Assembly (NCBI GenBank): GCA_963697565.1
Contig: CAVOOM010000007.1
Coordinates: 186,001 to 250,000 of the forward strand
Direction of reading: 5' to 3'
Source of the DNA: CAWFSE01 sp963697565
GTDB lineage: Bacteria; Actinomycetota; Actinomycetes; CAVWCF01
Length of the DNA: 64,000 nt
Under the pieces are notes generated by a model. That model was not told the origin of the DNA and ran no database searches. It saw only the letters and a program-made list of their open reading frames with translations. Numbering within the stretch: the stretch's first letter is position 1; every line of letters starts with the position of its first letter. The position numbers were made by a program, and so were the translations under genes. Below are positions 44,586 through 53,114 of the stretch, piece after piece.

Positions 44586-45341
44586 TCACACTGACAGGGT
44601 GCCGCGGACGGCGCTCACCTTGGAGTGCGCCGGGTTGCCGTCGTACGGCTCGATCGAGACGTCGACGACGGGGTAGTCGACCACGTCGAGGGTCTCGGGA
44701 AGGCGGAACGAGCCGCTCTCACCCTCGAGGACGCCCAGGCTCACCAGGCGGGTGCCGGTGGGGTCCAGCAGCCAGACCTCGAAGAAGCTGCCCGGCTGGG
44801 GGTCGAGCCCGGCCACCGACACCTCGAGGGTGCGGTCGGCGTCAGCCTGCACCAGGTCGGCCTGCCCGGAGGCCTCGGGGGTGTCGAGGGGGTCGAGCGC
44901 GGCCGAGGCGAGCGGCGGGGGAGGGGCGGCCGGCTGGTCGTCGCGGAGGGCCGCGATGGACCCCCCGAGTCCGGCGCCGACGACGACGAGCCCCGCTGCT
45001 CCCGCGGCCAGCGCGGCTCCGCGCCGCCAGCGCGGGCGCAGGGTGACGACGTTCGAACGCTCGGCAGCCGCTGGAACGGCCCCTTCGCGGGCTCCGACCT
45101 CAAGGTTGAGCTCGGCGACGATCCGGTCCCACACCTCGGGGGGCGGGGCCTGCGGCGCGTCGGCCGGCGAGGTGATCCTCGCGGTGGCGACCACTCCGCG
45201 GAGCTGGTCGAGCTCGCCTTGGCAGCGCACACACGAGGCCAGATGGGCCTCCTCGGACGACGAAATCACTGGTTCGCCAAGGGCGCGCACCGAGAGGATC
45301 TCGGGGTCGAGGTGCGCGCTGGCGTCAGGCAACTGCTGCAC
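44586..45341 (-). CDS. rskA: Anti-sigma factor, RskA type
   Basis: Intact 251-residue membrane anti-sigma. The N-terminal cytoplasmic zinc-binding ASD contains HLASCVRCQGELDQL (HxxxCxxC). A single helix (GAALAAGAAGLVVVGAGLGG) is followed by an extracellular anti-sigma-K domain (SFFEVWLLDPTGTRLVSLGVL). It holds the ECF sigma factor inactive until cleaved by regulated proteolysis, as known for mycobacterial RskA. GTG start overlapping the sigma gene by 17 bases, so the two are made together. Confidence 0.93.
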   Translation of the reverse strand: MQQLPDASAHLDPEILSVRALGEPVISSSEEAHLASCVRCQGELDQLRGVVATARITSPADAPQAPPPEVWDRIVAELNLEVGAREGAVPAAAERSNVVTLRPRWRRGAALAAGAAGLVVVGAGLGGSIAALRDDQPAAPPPPLASAALDPLDTPEASGQADLVQADADRTLEVSVAGLDPQPGSFFEVWLLDPTGTRLVSLGVLEGESGSFRLPETLDVVDYPVVDVSIEPYDGNPAHSKVSAVRGTLSV

Positions 45342-45984
45342 CGTCCACCTCCAGGCGGGTGCGCAGCCGGTCCAGGCTGCGGCGAATGTGGCTCTTGACC
45401 GTGCCCAGCGGGAGGCTGAGCACGCTGGCGATCTGGGCGTGGGTCAGGTCTTGGTAGAACGCGAGCTCCATGATCCGACGCTGCGGCTCGCCCAGTCGGG
45501 CGAGCTCGTCGGCGATGAGCATGCGGTCGGCGATGCAGTCGGTGGAGTCGGACTCGATGGCGCCGGGATCGAGCGTCTCGGCGCTCTCGGCGGCCTCCAC
45601 GGCGCGCAGCTCGCGCTGCCGCGCAGCCCACCGGTCGGCCACCTTGTGCTTGGCGATGCCGACCAACCAGGAGGCGAGCGAGCCGGCGGACGGGTCGAAT
45701 CGGGCCCGGCCCTGCCAGGCGCTCACGAAGACCGTCTGGGCGACCTCCTCGGCGTCCTGCCGGTCGCGCAGCGAGCGCAGGGCCACCGTGAAGACCAGCG
45801 GCGACCAGCGCTGGTAGGCCTCGGCGAGCGCGTGCTCATCCCCGCTGGCGAAGCCGGCGGCGATGTCCTCGTCGGTGAGGGTGATCACCCCACGCACGTT
45901 ACCGGCCGGGCGCGGAATCTTCACCACTGCGGCGGGGAGCGCCGACGGGGCCGGAATCGGAGCCTGAAGGGTGCTGGTGCTCAT
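45325..45984 (-). CDS. sigK: ECF RNA polymerase sigma factor, SigK-like
   Basis: Intact 219-residue ECF sigma. Region 2 (AEAYQRWSPLVFTVALRSLRDRQDAEEVAQTVFVSAWQG, interrupted here for length by no gap) binds the -10; region 4 (RRIMELAFYQDLTHAQIASVL, LPLGTVKSHIRRSLDRLRT) binds the -35. An N-terminal extension of about 35 residues precedes region 2. The SigK label rests on the overlapping RskA gene and on a matching promoter motif at 47721-47748. The ATG overlaps the sortase stop by four bases. Confidence 0.9.
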   Translation of the reverse strand: MSTSTLQAPIPAPSALPAAVVKIPRPAGNVRGVITLTDEDIAAGFASGDEHALAEAYQRWSPLVFTVALRSLRDRQDAEEVAQTVFVSAWQGRARFDPSAGSLASWLVGIAKHKVADRWAARQRELRAVEAAESAETLDPGAIESDSTDCIADRMLIADELARLGEPQRRIMELAFYQDLTHAQIASVLSLPLGTVKSHIRRSLDRLRTRLEVDGAAVA

Positions 45985-46691
45985 GCCCGCACCGCCGTCA
46001 CGACGACGTTCTCCTGGTAGCCGCCCGCCGACCGGATGTAGGCGCCGCCGCAGGTGATCAGGGTGAGCCGCTCGGGGCCGTCGGACGAGAAGAGCTCACC
46101 GGTGGGCAGCACGCCCTTGTCGACGCTCTCGCGGCTGACGATCCGGTACTCCAGGCGGGAGCCGTCCTCGCGGACCACCGAGACGGGGTCGCCGACCTGG
46201 ACGCCCTTGAGCGGGAACATCGCGCCGCGCCCTTGGGTCCGCGAGTCGACGTGGCCGACGATGACGGACGAGCCGACCGGCCAGCCGGGGCGCACGCCGT
46301 ACTCGTACCAGCCCACGGCCTTCGCGTCCTGGGGGACGTCGACCTGGCCGTCGGCCAGAACCCCGGTGGGGGCCACCGTGGCGTTGATCCGCACAGACGG
46401 GATGAGCAGCTGGGTGGGAAGCGGGGGGAGCGGCAGGTCGGGCTGGGGGGCGACCTCGACGCCGATCCGGGGGACCTCGGGGCCGGCCACCTGGGGCGCG
46501 GCCGAGACGGGAGTGGGCACCTCGGTGGGCTCGGGGGTGGCGGGGGCAGCGGTGGGGGATGGCGTTGAGGCGGAGGGCCGGCTGCCGACCGACTCCTCGG
46601 GCTGGCTGAGCGCCCAGGCGGCGGGCACCGCCACCACGAGCGCCATCGAGCTGACGAGCAGGGCAATCAGGCGGGGGCGGCGGTGGGACAT
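45981..46691 (-). CDS. Class F sortase
   Basis: About 236 residues. N-terminal signal/anchor helix (LIALLVSSMALVVAVPAAWAL), a Pro/Thr/Ala-rich spacer to residue 90, then the sortase barrel with catalytic His 147 (VIVGHVDS) and Cys 214 (LITCGG), ending AYIRSAGGYQENVVV. LITCGG and the ENVVV end are class F features. It cleaves a sorting signal and links proteins to the wall or to each other; candidates here are the VWA/DUF11 protein and the DUF4397 protein. ATG 46691 has GGAAGG seven bases upstream and begins right at the signal helix; ATG 46766 with AAGGGG is a possible longer start. First gene of a sortase-sigma-anti-sigma operon. Confidence 0.9.
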   Translation of the reverse strand: MSHRRPRLIALLVSSMALVVAVPAAWALSQPEESVGSRPSASTPSPTAAPATPEPTEVPTPVSAAPQVAGPEVPRIGVEVAPQPDLPLPPLPTQLLIPSVRINATVAPTGVLADGQVDVPQDAKAVGWYEYGVRPGWPVGSSVIVGHVDSRTQGRGAMFPLKGVQVGDPVSVVREDGSRLEYRIVSRESVDKGVLPTGELFSSDGPERLTLITCGGAYIRSAGGYQENVVVTAVRA

Positions 46692-46798
46692 GGACGGGCC
46701 TTCCTCACGGTGGCGACCACCGCCCGGGGGCCGCGAGGCCGGCGGTGGTGCGAGCTTGGTGTCCATGGTCACCCCCTTCGGTGCTGAGACGGGAAGCG

Positions 46799-46835
46799 AC
46801 GCGCGGGGCCGGTGGAGTGCACCGGCCCCGCGCGT
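46799..46835 (-). terminator. Perfect 16-bp hairpin after the DUF4397 gene
   Basis: Bases 46799-46814 and 46820-46835 are exact reverse complements (16 pairs) around a GAGTG loop, eight bases past the stop of the DUF4397 gene. It should end most transcripts, so the surface protein can be made far above the sortase and sigma genes that follow. No T-run, as is usual for actinobacteria. Confidence 0.75.
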
Positions 46836-46843
46836 CCTGTGGG

Positions 46844-47667
46844 TCAGCCGCGGTCGGCGGCCAGGCGGCGGGTCGCAACGACCGCGCCGAGTGCGCCGGC
46901 GGCCATCAGGCCGAGGGCCCAGGCGGGGAACCCGCCGTTGTCGGCCAGGCCGGCCTCGCCCGCGGGCACGCCCGCCGGCATCTGCTTGACGTCCTGGGTC
47001 GCGACTGCGAAGGAGGACGGTGTGGCACCCAGGTTGCCCCAGGCGTAGACGATGGTCGTGGTGCCCGCCTTGACGGGGACGTCGGCCGGGGTCGGCGGCA
47101 CGGGCGTGGTGGTGCCGGTCGCGGCGACGGCCGCGCTGTAGGTGGCGGCAGGCAGGTCGGCCAGACTTCTCCTCGCCGTTGGCGAGCGGGGAGAGGGCGG
47201 CGACTTGCGCCGTTGGCCAGGATGTCGACGACCGGGGCCGCGGCGACGTGGCGGACGGTCAGGTTGCCCTGGCCCGACGGCGGACATCTTGGTGCTGTTG
47301 ATGAAGGTCTTGATGCGGCGCCGGCTTGGCGTCGGCGGTGAGGTAGGCGGCCACGGTGGCGTTGGCGCCGGCCGGGACCTCCTGGTTGAGGGTCAGGATC
47401 GCGGCCGAGGCGCGGCGGGCCGTCGGCGGAGACCTGCAGCAGGTACGTCCCGGCGGGGACGGTCACGGTCTTGAGCGTGCCGGGGGTGAAGTTGTCGATG
47501 AGCAGCGCGCCGTTGGCGTAGACGTCGACGACGTCAGCGCCGAGCCCGGCCGGGATGGCGTGGAGCACGGAGACGGTGGCGTCGGCGGCGCTGGCGGGGG
47601 CGGCGGCGAAGAGCAGCCCGCTGGTGGCGAGTGCGGCCGCGGAGCCCGCGGCGAGGGTCTTGCGCAT
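46844..47667 (-). CDS. DUF4397 surface protein with C-terminal anchor (multiple frameshifts)
   Basis: About 270 residues on joining frames. Signal peptide (AAALATSGLLFAAAPASA), then two DUF4397 beta-sandwich units: ATVSVLHAIPAGLGADVVDVYANG and LTVRHVAAAPVVDILANG, the paired-repeat layout usual for the family. The C-terminus LADNGGFPAW, a membrane helix and RRLA tail resembles a sorting signal, though LADNG is not a standard motif. ATG start with AGGAGG seven bases upstream. About six single-base indels between 47150 and 47430. It is preceded by a SigK-type promoter and sits next to the sigma/anti-sigma/sortase genes, so it is the likely main target of that system. The binding function is unknown. 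Confidence 0.75.
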
Positions 47668-47720
47668 TTGATCCTCCTGGAGTTCCGGTGCCGCCCCGAG
47701 TCGGTGGCGGTCATCCAGGT

Positions 47721-47748
47721 ATTCCGCGGCTCAGCCGCGTTTGGATGC
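47721..47748 (-). promoter_or_regulatory. SigK-type promoter upstream of the DUF4397 gene
   Basis: Read on the minus strand: GCATCC, 16 bases, CGGAAT. The published mycobacterial SigK consensus, from memory, is CCATCC with a 16-17 base spacer and CCGAAT, so each box differs at one position. It is 53 bases upstream of the ATG at 47667, a suitable distance. The spacer is itself a small palindrome (CGCGGC-TGA-GCCGCG), which could be coincidental or a weak terminator for the ABC permease upstream. Confidence 0.5.
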
Positions 47749-47778
47749 ACAACTTCTGAACAAGTTTCTGAGAGTTCG

Positions 47779-48549
47779 TCAGTCCCACCGGAAGGTGCGC
47801 GCCGCCAGGCCGTACCCGACGGCCGACCAGGCCACCAGGACGGCCACCGCCTGCTCGTCCAGCCCGCCGCCACCCAGGGCCGAGCGCAGTCCCTCGGCGA
47901 GCGCCGCAGACGGCAGCAGCGCCAACGGGCCCTGCAGCCCGGCGGGGTAGTCGGACAGCGCGACCACGATGCCGCCGCCCAGCACGAGCAGGAACCAGAC
48001 CAGGTTGGCGGCCGCCAGGGTCGCCTCGGCCCGCAGGACCCCGGCCATGAGCATCCCCAGCCCGGCGAAGCACGCGCTGCCGAGCACCAGGGTGGCGAGG
48101 GTCGCCGGCCAGGAGACCGCGGGGCGCCAGCCGAGGGCGTACGCGGCCGCGCAGACCAGCGCGATCTGGACGACCTGGAGCCCGACCACCGCCAGCGCCT
48201 TGCCGGCCAGCAGGCCGCCGCGGCCCAACGGCGTCGCGCCAAGCCGCTTGAGCACCCCGTAGCGGCGCTCGAACCCGGTGCCGATCGCCAGCCCGGTGAA
48301 CGACGACGACATCACGGCGAGCGCCAGCACGCCGGGGGCCAGGGAGTCGATCCCGCCCTCGACGGTGAGCGGGCCGCGGGCCAACGCCACCATCAGGACC
48401 AGCGGGATCACCAGCGAGAGCAGCAGCTGCTCGCCGTTGCGCAGCGTGATCCGCAGCTCCAGGCCGGCCTGGGCCAGGACCCGGCGGAGCGCGGGCGCCG
48501 CGGCCGGCGACGGGGCGTAGGGGGAGGCCATGGCCGCATCCGGGGTCAT
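47779..48549 (-). CDS. ABC-2 type transporter permease
   Basis: Intact 256-residue membrane subunit of a DrrB-like exporter: six helices, including LLSLVIPLVLMVALA, VLALAVMSSSFTGLAIG and the ABC-2 signature FERRYGVLKRLGATPLGRGGLLAGK. ATG overlaps the ATPase stop by four bases. Such pairs next to ctaA/ctaB and suf are common in actinobacteria; a role in heme or lipid export is often guessed but not shown. Confidence 0.9.
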   Translation of the reverse strand: MTPDAAMASPYAPSPAAAPALRRVLAQAGLELRITLRNGEQLLLSLVIPLVLMVALARGPLTVEGGIDSLAPGVLALAVMSSSFTGLAIGTGFERRYGVLKRLGATPLGRGGLLAGKALAVVGLQVVQIALVCAAAYALGWRPAVSWPATLATLVLGSACFAGLGMLMAGVLRAEATLAAANLVWFLLVLGGGIVVALSDYPAGLQGPLALLPSAALAEGLRSALGGGGLDEQAVAVLVAWSAVGYGLAARTFRWD

Positions 48550-49471
48550 CGCAGCCGCCTGCCGGTGAGGTCCAGGAAGACGTCCTCGAGCGAGCGCCGG
48601 CCCACCGCGAGGCCCTCGGGCATGACGCCCTTCGACGCGCACCACGCGGTGACCGTCGCCAGCGCCTGCGGGCTGACGTCGCCGGCGACGAGATAGCGGC
48701 CGGCCTGCTCCTCGACCACCGACACATCCAGGGGGAGCGCCTGGGCGAGCGCGGCCAGGTCCATGCCCGCGGGCGCCCGGAACCGGATCCCGCCGCCCGG
48801 GCCGGCGTCGGCCATGAGCGCCTCGGGGGAACCCTCGGCCACCACGCGCCCCTCGTCGACGATCACCACGTGGTCGGCGAGGCGCTCGGCCTCGTCCATC
48901 AGGTGGGTGGTGAGCACGACGGAGACGCCGGCGCCCCGGATCTCGTCCACCAGCTCCCAGGTCGGCATGCCGCGCCTGCGGGTCCATGCCCGCCGTCGGC
49001 TCGTCCAGGAAGACCAGCTCAGGTCGGCCGACCAGGGCGCAGCGCCAGCGAGAGCCGCTGCTGCATACCGCCCGAGAGCCGCCGGTACGGGGTGCGCGCG
49101 TAGGCCGTCAGGCCGAGGCGGTCGGCGAGCGGGCCGATCTCCAGCGGATGCGCGTAGAGCGCGGCGACGTGGCGGAGCATCTCAAGGGGTCGGGCCGAGG
49201 GGTAGACCCCGCCCGCCTGCAGCATGACCCCGACCCGCGGGCGCAGCTCGGCCCCCGCGCGCTCCGGGTCGAGGCCGAGCACCCGGACCTGGCCCGAGTC
49301 CCGCTTGCGGTAGCCCTCGCAGATCTCCAGCGTGGTCGTCTTGCCCGCGCCGTTGGGCCCCAGCACCGCGGTCACGGCGGCCCGCTCGGCCCGAAACGTC
49401 AGCCCCGCGACGGCCGCCACCGGGCCGTACGACTTGGCGAGGTCCGTGACCTCGACCGCGGGGGGCTGCAC
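48546..49471 (-). CDS. ABC transporter ATP-binding protein (two frameshifts)
   Basis: About 308 residues of the DrrA/CcmA type. Walker A LGPNGAGKTT near residue 40, signature LSGGMQQRLSLAL, Walker B region LVFLDEPTAGMD (read in the second frame), H-loop VVLTTHLMDEAERLADHVV, and the C-terminal DUF4162-like part ending SLEDVFLDLTGRRLR. An extra C near 49038 and another indel near 48975 break the frame. The start at 49471 is 64 bases from the divergent sufR, so the two genes share a promoter region. Confidence 0.9.
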
Positions 49472-49524
49472 GCCGCGGGAGTCTAGGCGGCGACGAGGAT
49501 TGGCCCGAACCGGGGAATTACGTC

Positions 49525-49539
49525 ACACTGTCGTTGTGA
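49525..49539 (+). promoter_or_regulatory. SufR-type operator overlapping the sufR start codon
   Basis: ACACT-GTCGT-TGTGA is an inverted repeat (extended TCACA-N7-TGTGA). It matches exactly the ACACT-N5-TGTGA site reported for the Mycobacterium tuberculosis SufR homologue Rv1460, as I remember that work. The right half-site includes the GTG start at 49536, so the bound repressor would cover the start of a leaderless or nearly leaderless transcript. Confidence 0.7.
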
Positions 49540-50240
49540 AAATCGCCGGGGCTGCCCACGAGGCCCGCGGGGCCGAGGCCGGCACCCGCGAGCGGGTGGT
49601 CGCGTCCCTGCTGGGCGACGGCCCGGCCACCGCCGCGACCCTCGCCGAGCGCCTTGAGCTCACCCCGGCGGCCGTGCGCCGCCACCTCGACGCGCTGCGG
49701 TCCGAGGGGCTGGTCGAGTCGCGGGAGCGCCCGCCGTACGGCCTGGCCGCCGAGCGCGGCCGCGGCCGGCCCGCGCGGTACTTCGCCCTCACCGACGCCG
49801 GCCGCCGCTCGTTCCCGCAGGCCTACGACGATCTGGCCGCGGCGGCCTTGCGCCAGCTGGCCGAGGTAGGCGGCGAGGGCGCCGTCACCGAGTTCGCCCG
49901 CCGCCGCGCCGCCGCGCTGGTCGCTCGGCACGCCGCCGAGGTCACCAGCGCAGCCGACCCGGCCGAGGCACTGGCCGCGGCCCTCACCACCGAGGGCTTC
50001 CTGGCCTCGGCCGAGGCCAGCGCGGGCGGCGCCCAGGTCTGCCAGCACCACTGCCCGGTGGCGCTCGTGGCCGCCGAGTTCCCGCAGCTGTGCGAGGCCG
50101 AGACCGAGGCCTTCGCCGAGCTGCTCGGCACCCACGTGCAACGGCTGGCCACGATCGCGCACGGCGACCACGTCTGCACCACGCACATCCCACGGCACAT
50201 CCCGAGCACCCTCCCTCGCCCCGAGAGGACCCCCGCATGA
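49536..50240 (+). CDS. sufR: SufR-type Fe-S-dependent transcriptional repressor
   Basis: Intact 234-residue DeoR/ArsR-like winged-helix regulator. The helix-turn-helix is LAERLELTPAAVRRHLDALRSEGLVES with the wing RGRGRPARYFALT; the C-terminal cluster-binding cysteines are in QVCQHHCPVALVAA and QLCEAET. SufR represses the suf operon when it holds a [4Fe-4S] or [2Fe-2S] cluster and releases it under iron or oxidative stress. GTG 49536 lies in the operator and has no ribosome site. It overlaps sufB by four bases. First gene of sufR-B-D-Rieske-C-S-U-T. Confidence 0.94.
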   Translation: MKIAGAAHEARGAEAGTRERVVASLLGDGPATAATLAERLELTPAAVRRHLDALRSEGLVESRERPPYGLAAERGRGRPARYFALTDAGRRSFPQAYDDLAAAALRQLAEVGGEGAVTEFARRRAAALVARHAAEVTSAADPAEALAAALTTEGFLASAEASAGGAQVCQHHCPVALVAAEFPQLCEAETEAFAELLGTHVQRLATIAHGDHVCTTHIPRHIPSTLPRPERTPA

Positions 50241-51649
50241 GCACCACCGCGCACCCCGAGCTCGACGGGCTCGGCCGCTATGAGTACGGCTGGAGCGACT
50301 CCGACGCCGCCGGCGCCTCAGCCCGCCGCGGGCTGTCCGAGGAGGTCGTCCGCGACATCTCGGCGCGCAAGAACGAGCCGCAGTGGATGCTCGACCTGCG
50401 GCTCAAGGGCCTGCGGCTGTTCGGCAAGAAGCCGATGCCCACCTGGGGCTCCGACCTCGGCGGCATCGACTTCGACACGATCAAGTACTTCGTGAAGTCC
50501 ACCGAGAAGCAGGCCGAGTCGTGGGAAGACCTGCCCGAGGACATCAAGAACACCTACGACCGCCTCGGCATCCCCGAGGCCGAGAAGCAGCGCCTCGTGG
50601 CCGGCGTGGCCGCCCAGTACGAAACCGAGGTGGTTTACCACAAGATCCGCGAGGACCTCGAGGAGCTCGGCGTCGTCTTCCTCGACACCGACACCGCGCT
50701 GCGCGAGCACGAGGACGTCTTCAAGGAGTACTTCGGCACGGTGATCCCGGTCGGGGACAACAAGTTCGCCGCGCTCAACACCGCGGTCTGGTCGGGCGGC
50801 TCGTTCATCTACGTGCCCAAGGGCGTCAAGGTCGAGATCCCGCTGCAGGCGTACTTCCGGATCAACACCGAGAACATGGGGCAGTTCGAGCGGACGCTGA
50901 TCATCGCCGACGAGGACTCCTACGTGCACTACGTCGAGGGCTGCACCGCTCCGATCTACAAGTCCGACTCACTGCACTCCGCGGTCGTCGAGATCATCGT
51001 GAAGAAGGGCGCCCGCGTGCGCTACACGACGATCCAGAACTGGTCCAACAACGTCTACAACCTCGTCACCAAGCGGGCCGTGGCCCACGAGGGCGCGACG
51101 ATGGAGTGGGTCGACGGCAACATCGGCTCCAAGGTGACGATGAAGTACCCCGCGATCTTCCTGATGGGCCCGCACGCCAAGGGCGAGACGCTCTCGGTCG
51201 CCTTCGCCGGCGAGGGCCAGCACCAGGACGCCGGGGCCAAGATGGTGCACTGCGCGCCGCACACCTCCTCAAGCATCGTGTCCAAGTCGGTGGCCCGGGG
51301 CGGCGGCCGCACCTCCTACCGCGGGCTCGTGCAGATCCAGGAGGGCGCGTACGGCTCCAAGAGCACCGTGCGCTGCGACGCCCTGCTCGTCGACACGATC
51401 AGCCGTTCGGACACCTACCCGTACGTCGACGTGCGCGAGGACGACGTGTCGATGGGCCACGAGGCCACCGTCTCCAAGGTGAGCGAGGACCAGCTCTTCT
51501 ACCTGATGAGCCGCGGGATGACCGAGGAGGAGGCCATGGCGATGATCGTGCGCGGCTTCGTCGAGCCGATCGCCCGCGAGCTGCCCATGGAGTACGCCTT
51601 GGAGCTGAACCGGCTGATCGAGCTGCAGATGGAAGGGGCCGTCGGCTGA
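50237..51649 (+). CDS. sufB: Fe-S cluster assembly scaffold SufB
   Basis: Intact 470-residue SufB, part of the SufBC2D scaffold on which clusters are built. Family blocks: WMLDLRLKGLRLFGKKPMPTW split over the N-terminus, AALNTAVWSGGSFIYVPKGV, YVHYVEGCTAPIY with a conserved Cys, the beta-helix core VRYTTIQNWSNNVYNLVTKRA and SDTYPYVDVREDDVSMGHEATVSKV. No intein is present, unlike mycobacterial SufB. ATG overlapping sufR (ATGA) and TGATG overlap with sufD. Confidence 0.97.
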   Translation: MSTTAHPELDGLGRYEYGWSDSDAAGASARRGLSEEVVRDISARKNEPQWMLDLRLKGLRLFGKKPMPTWGSDLGGIDFDTIKYFVKSTEKQAESWEDLPEDIKNTYDRLGIPEAEKQRLVAGVAAQYETEVVYHKIREDLEELGVVFLDTDTALREHEDVFKEYFGTVIPVGDNKFAALNTAVWSGGSFIYVPKGVKVEIPLQAYFRINTENMGQFERTLIIADEDSYVHYVEGCTAPIYKSDSLHSAVVEIIVKKGARVRYTTIQNWSNNVYNLVTKRAVAHEGATMEWVDGNIGSKVTMKYPAIFLMGPHAKGETLSVAFAGEGQHQDAGAKMVHCAPHTSSSIVSKSVARGGGRTSYRGLVQIQEGAYGSKSTVRCDALLVDTISRSDTYPYVDVREDDVSMGHEATVSKVSEDQLFYLMSRGMTEEEAMAMIVRGFVEPIARELPMEYALELNRLIELQMEGAVG

Positions 51650-52777
51650 TGGGCGTCACCCACCACGTGGACGCCCGCTCGGCGCGGGTCACGTCCTACG
51701 CATCCGCCGACTTCGCGGTTCCCTCGGGCCGCGAGGAGGAGTGGCGCTTCACCCCCCTCGACCGGCTGCGCGGGCTCCTCGACACCGCCGACGCGCGCGG
51801 CTCGGTCGACACCGCCGTCGACGCGCCCCCGGACGTCCGGGTCGAGCGCCTGCCTCGCGGCGACGAGCGGCTGGGCCGCTCGGGGCCGCCCGCAGACCGC
51901 GCCGCCGCCCTGGCCTGGGAGTCGTTCGCCGAGGCGCTCGTCGTGACGGTGCCCCGCGAGTCGGTGGCCGGCCGCCCGATCACCGTCACCACCACCGGTC
52001 GCGGCCTGCAGCCCGCCAGCGCGCACACCCTGATCGAGGTGCAGCCGTTCGGCGAGGCCGTCGTCGTCCTGGAGCACCGCGGCGAAGCCGTGCTCGCCGA
52101 GACCGTCGAGGTCCTGGTCGGCGACCACGCCCAGGCCACCGTGATCTCCCTGCAGGAGTGGTCGCCCGCCGCGGTCCACCTCGCCCACCACCGGATCCGG
52201 CTCGGCCGAGACGCCCGGGTGCGCCACATCGTGGTGAGCCTCGGCGGCGACGTGGTGCGGATCGCCCCCACGGTCGAGTACGACGCCCCCGGCGGCGACG
52301 CCGAGCTGATCGGCGCCTACTTCGCCGACGCGGGCCAGCACCTCGAGCACCGGCTGTTCGTCGACCACTCGATCCCGCACTGCCGCAGCAACGTGGTCTA
52401 CAAGGGCGCGCTGCAGGGCGAGGGCGCCCACACCATCTGGATCGGCGACGTGCTGATCCGCGCCGCGGCCGAGGGCACCGACACCTACGAGATCAACCGC
52501 AACCTGGTGCTCACCGACGGGGCCCGCGCCGACTCGGTGCCCAACCTGGAGATCGAGACCGGCGAGATCGCCGGGGCCGGCCACGCCAGCGCCACCGGCC
52601 GCTTCGACGATGAGCAGCTGTTCTACCTGCAGTCGCGTGGGATCACCGAGGACGACGCCCGCCGGCTGGTGGTGCGCGGCTTCTTCGCCGACCTGATCGG
52701 CCGCATCGGCATCGCCGACGCTCGAGGAGCGGCTGATGGCCGCCGTCGAGGCCGAGCTCGAGGCGGTGGTCCAGTGA
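51649..52777 (+). CDS. sufD: Fe-S cluster assembly protein SufD (frameshift near the end)
   Basis: About 376 residues, the SufB paralogue in the scaffold. N-terminal REEEWRFTPLDRLRGLL; beta-helix core; conserved C-terminal NRNLVLTDGARADSVPNLEIET (His- and Cys-poor version), GHASATGRFDDEQLFYLQSRGI and VVRGFFADLIGRI. An extra G near 52721 shifts the frame for the last 20 residues, which otherwise read LEERLMAAVEAELEAVVQ. ATG overlaps the sufB stop by one base. Confidence 0.95.
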
Positions 52778-53106
52778 GCGACACCACCTCCGCCACCCGG
52801 GTCTGCGCGCTCGCCGAGCTCGCGGTCGACCAGCCGCACCGGGTCGTGGTCGGCGGGCGTGCCGTCTGCCTGGTGCGCACCGCGGAGACCGAGGTGCACG
52901 CCGTCGACGACACCTGCACCCACGCAGATGTGAGCCTGGCCGAGGGCGAGGTCGAGGGCCGCACCATCGAGTGCTGGCTGCACGGCTCGCGCTTCGACCT
53001 GGTGACCGGTGAGCCCACCGGACTGCCGGCCACCCGGCCGGTCGCAGTCCACGATGTGACGATCGACGACAGCGGCGACGTGCTCGTCGCCGTGAAGGAG
53101 AAGTGA
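52774..53106 (+). CDS. Rieske-type ferredoxin of the suf operon
   Basis: Intact 110-residue cytoplasmic Rieske [2Fe-2S] ferredoxin (BphA3/NirD-like). Cluster ligands C-x-H in DDTCTHADVSLAEG and C-x2-H in IECWLHGSRFDL. A Rieske ferredoxin between sufD and sufC is a regular feature of actinobacterial suf operons and may supply electrons for cluster building. No signal peptide, unlike the Tat-exported Rieske protein at 12966. GTG overlaps the sufD stop by four bases. Confidence 0.94.
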   Translation: MSDTTSATRVCALAELAVDQPHRVVVGGRAVCLVRTAETEVHAVDDTCTHADVSLAEGEVEGRTIECWLHGSRFDLVTGEPTGLPATRPVAVHDVTIDDSGDVLVAVKEK

Positions 53107-53114
53107 GTCCCCCC

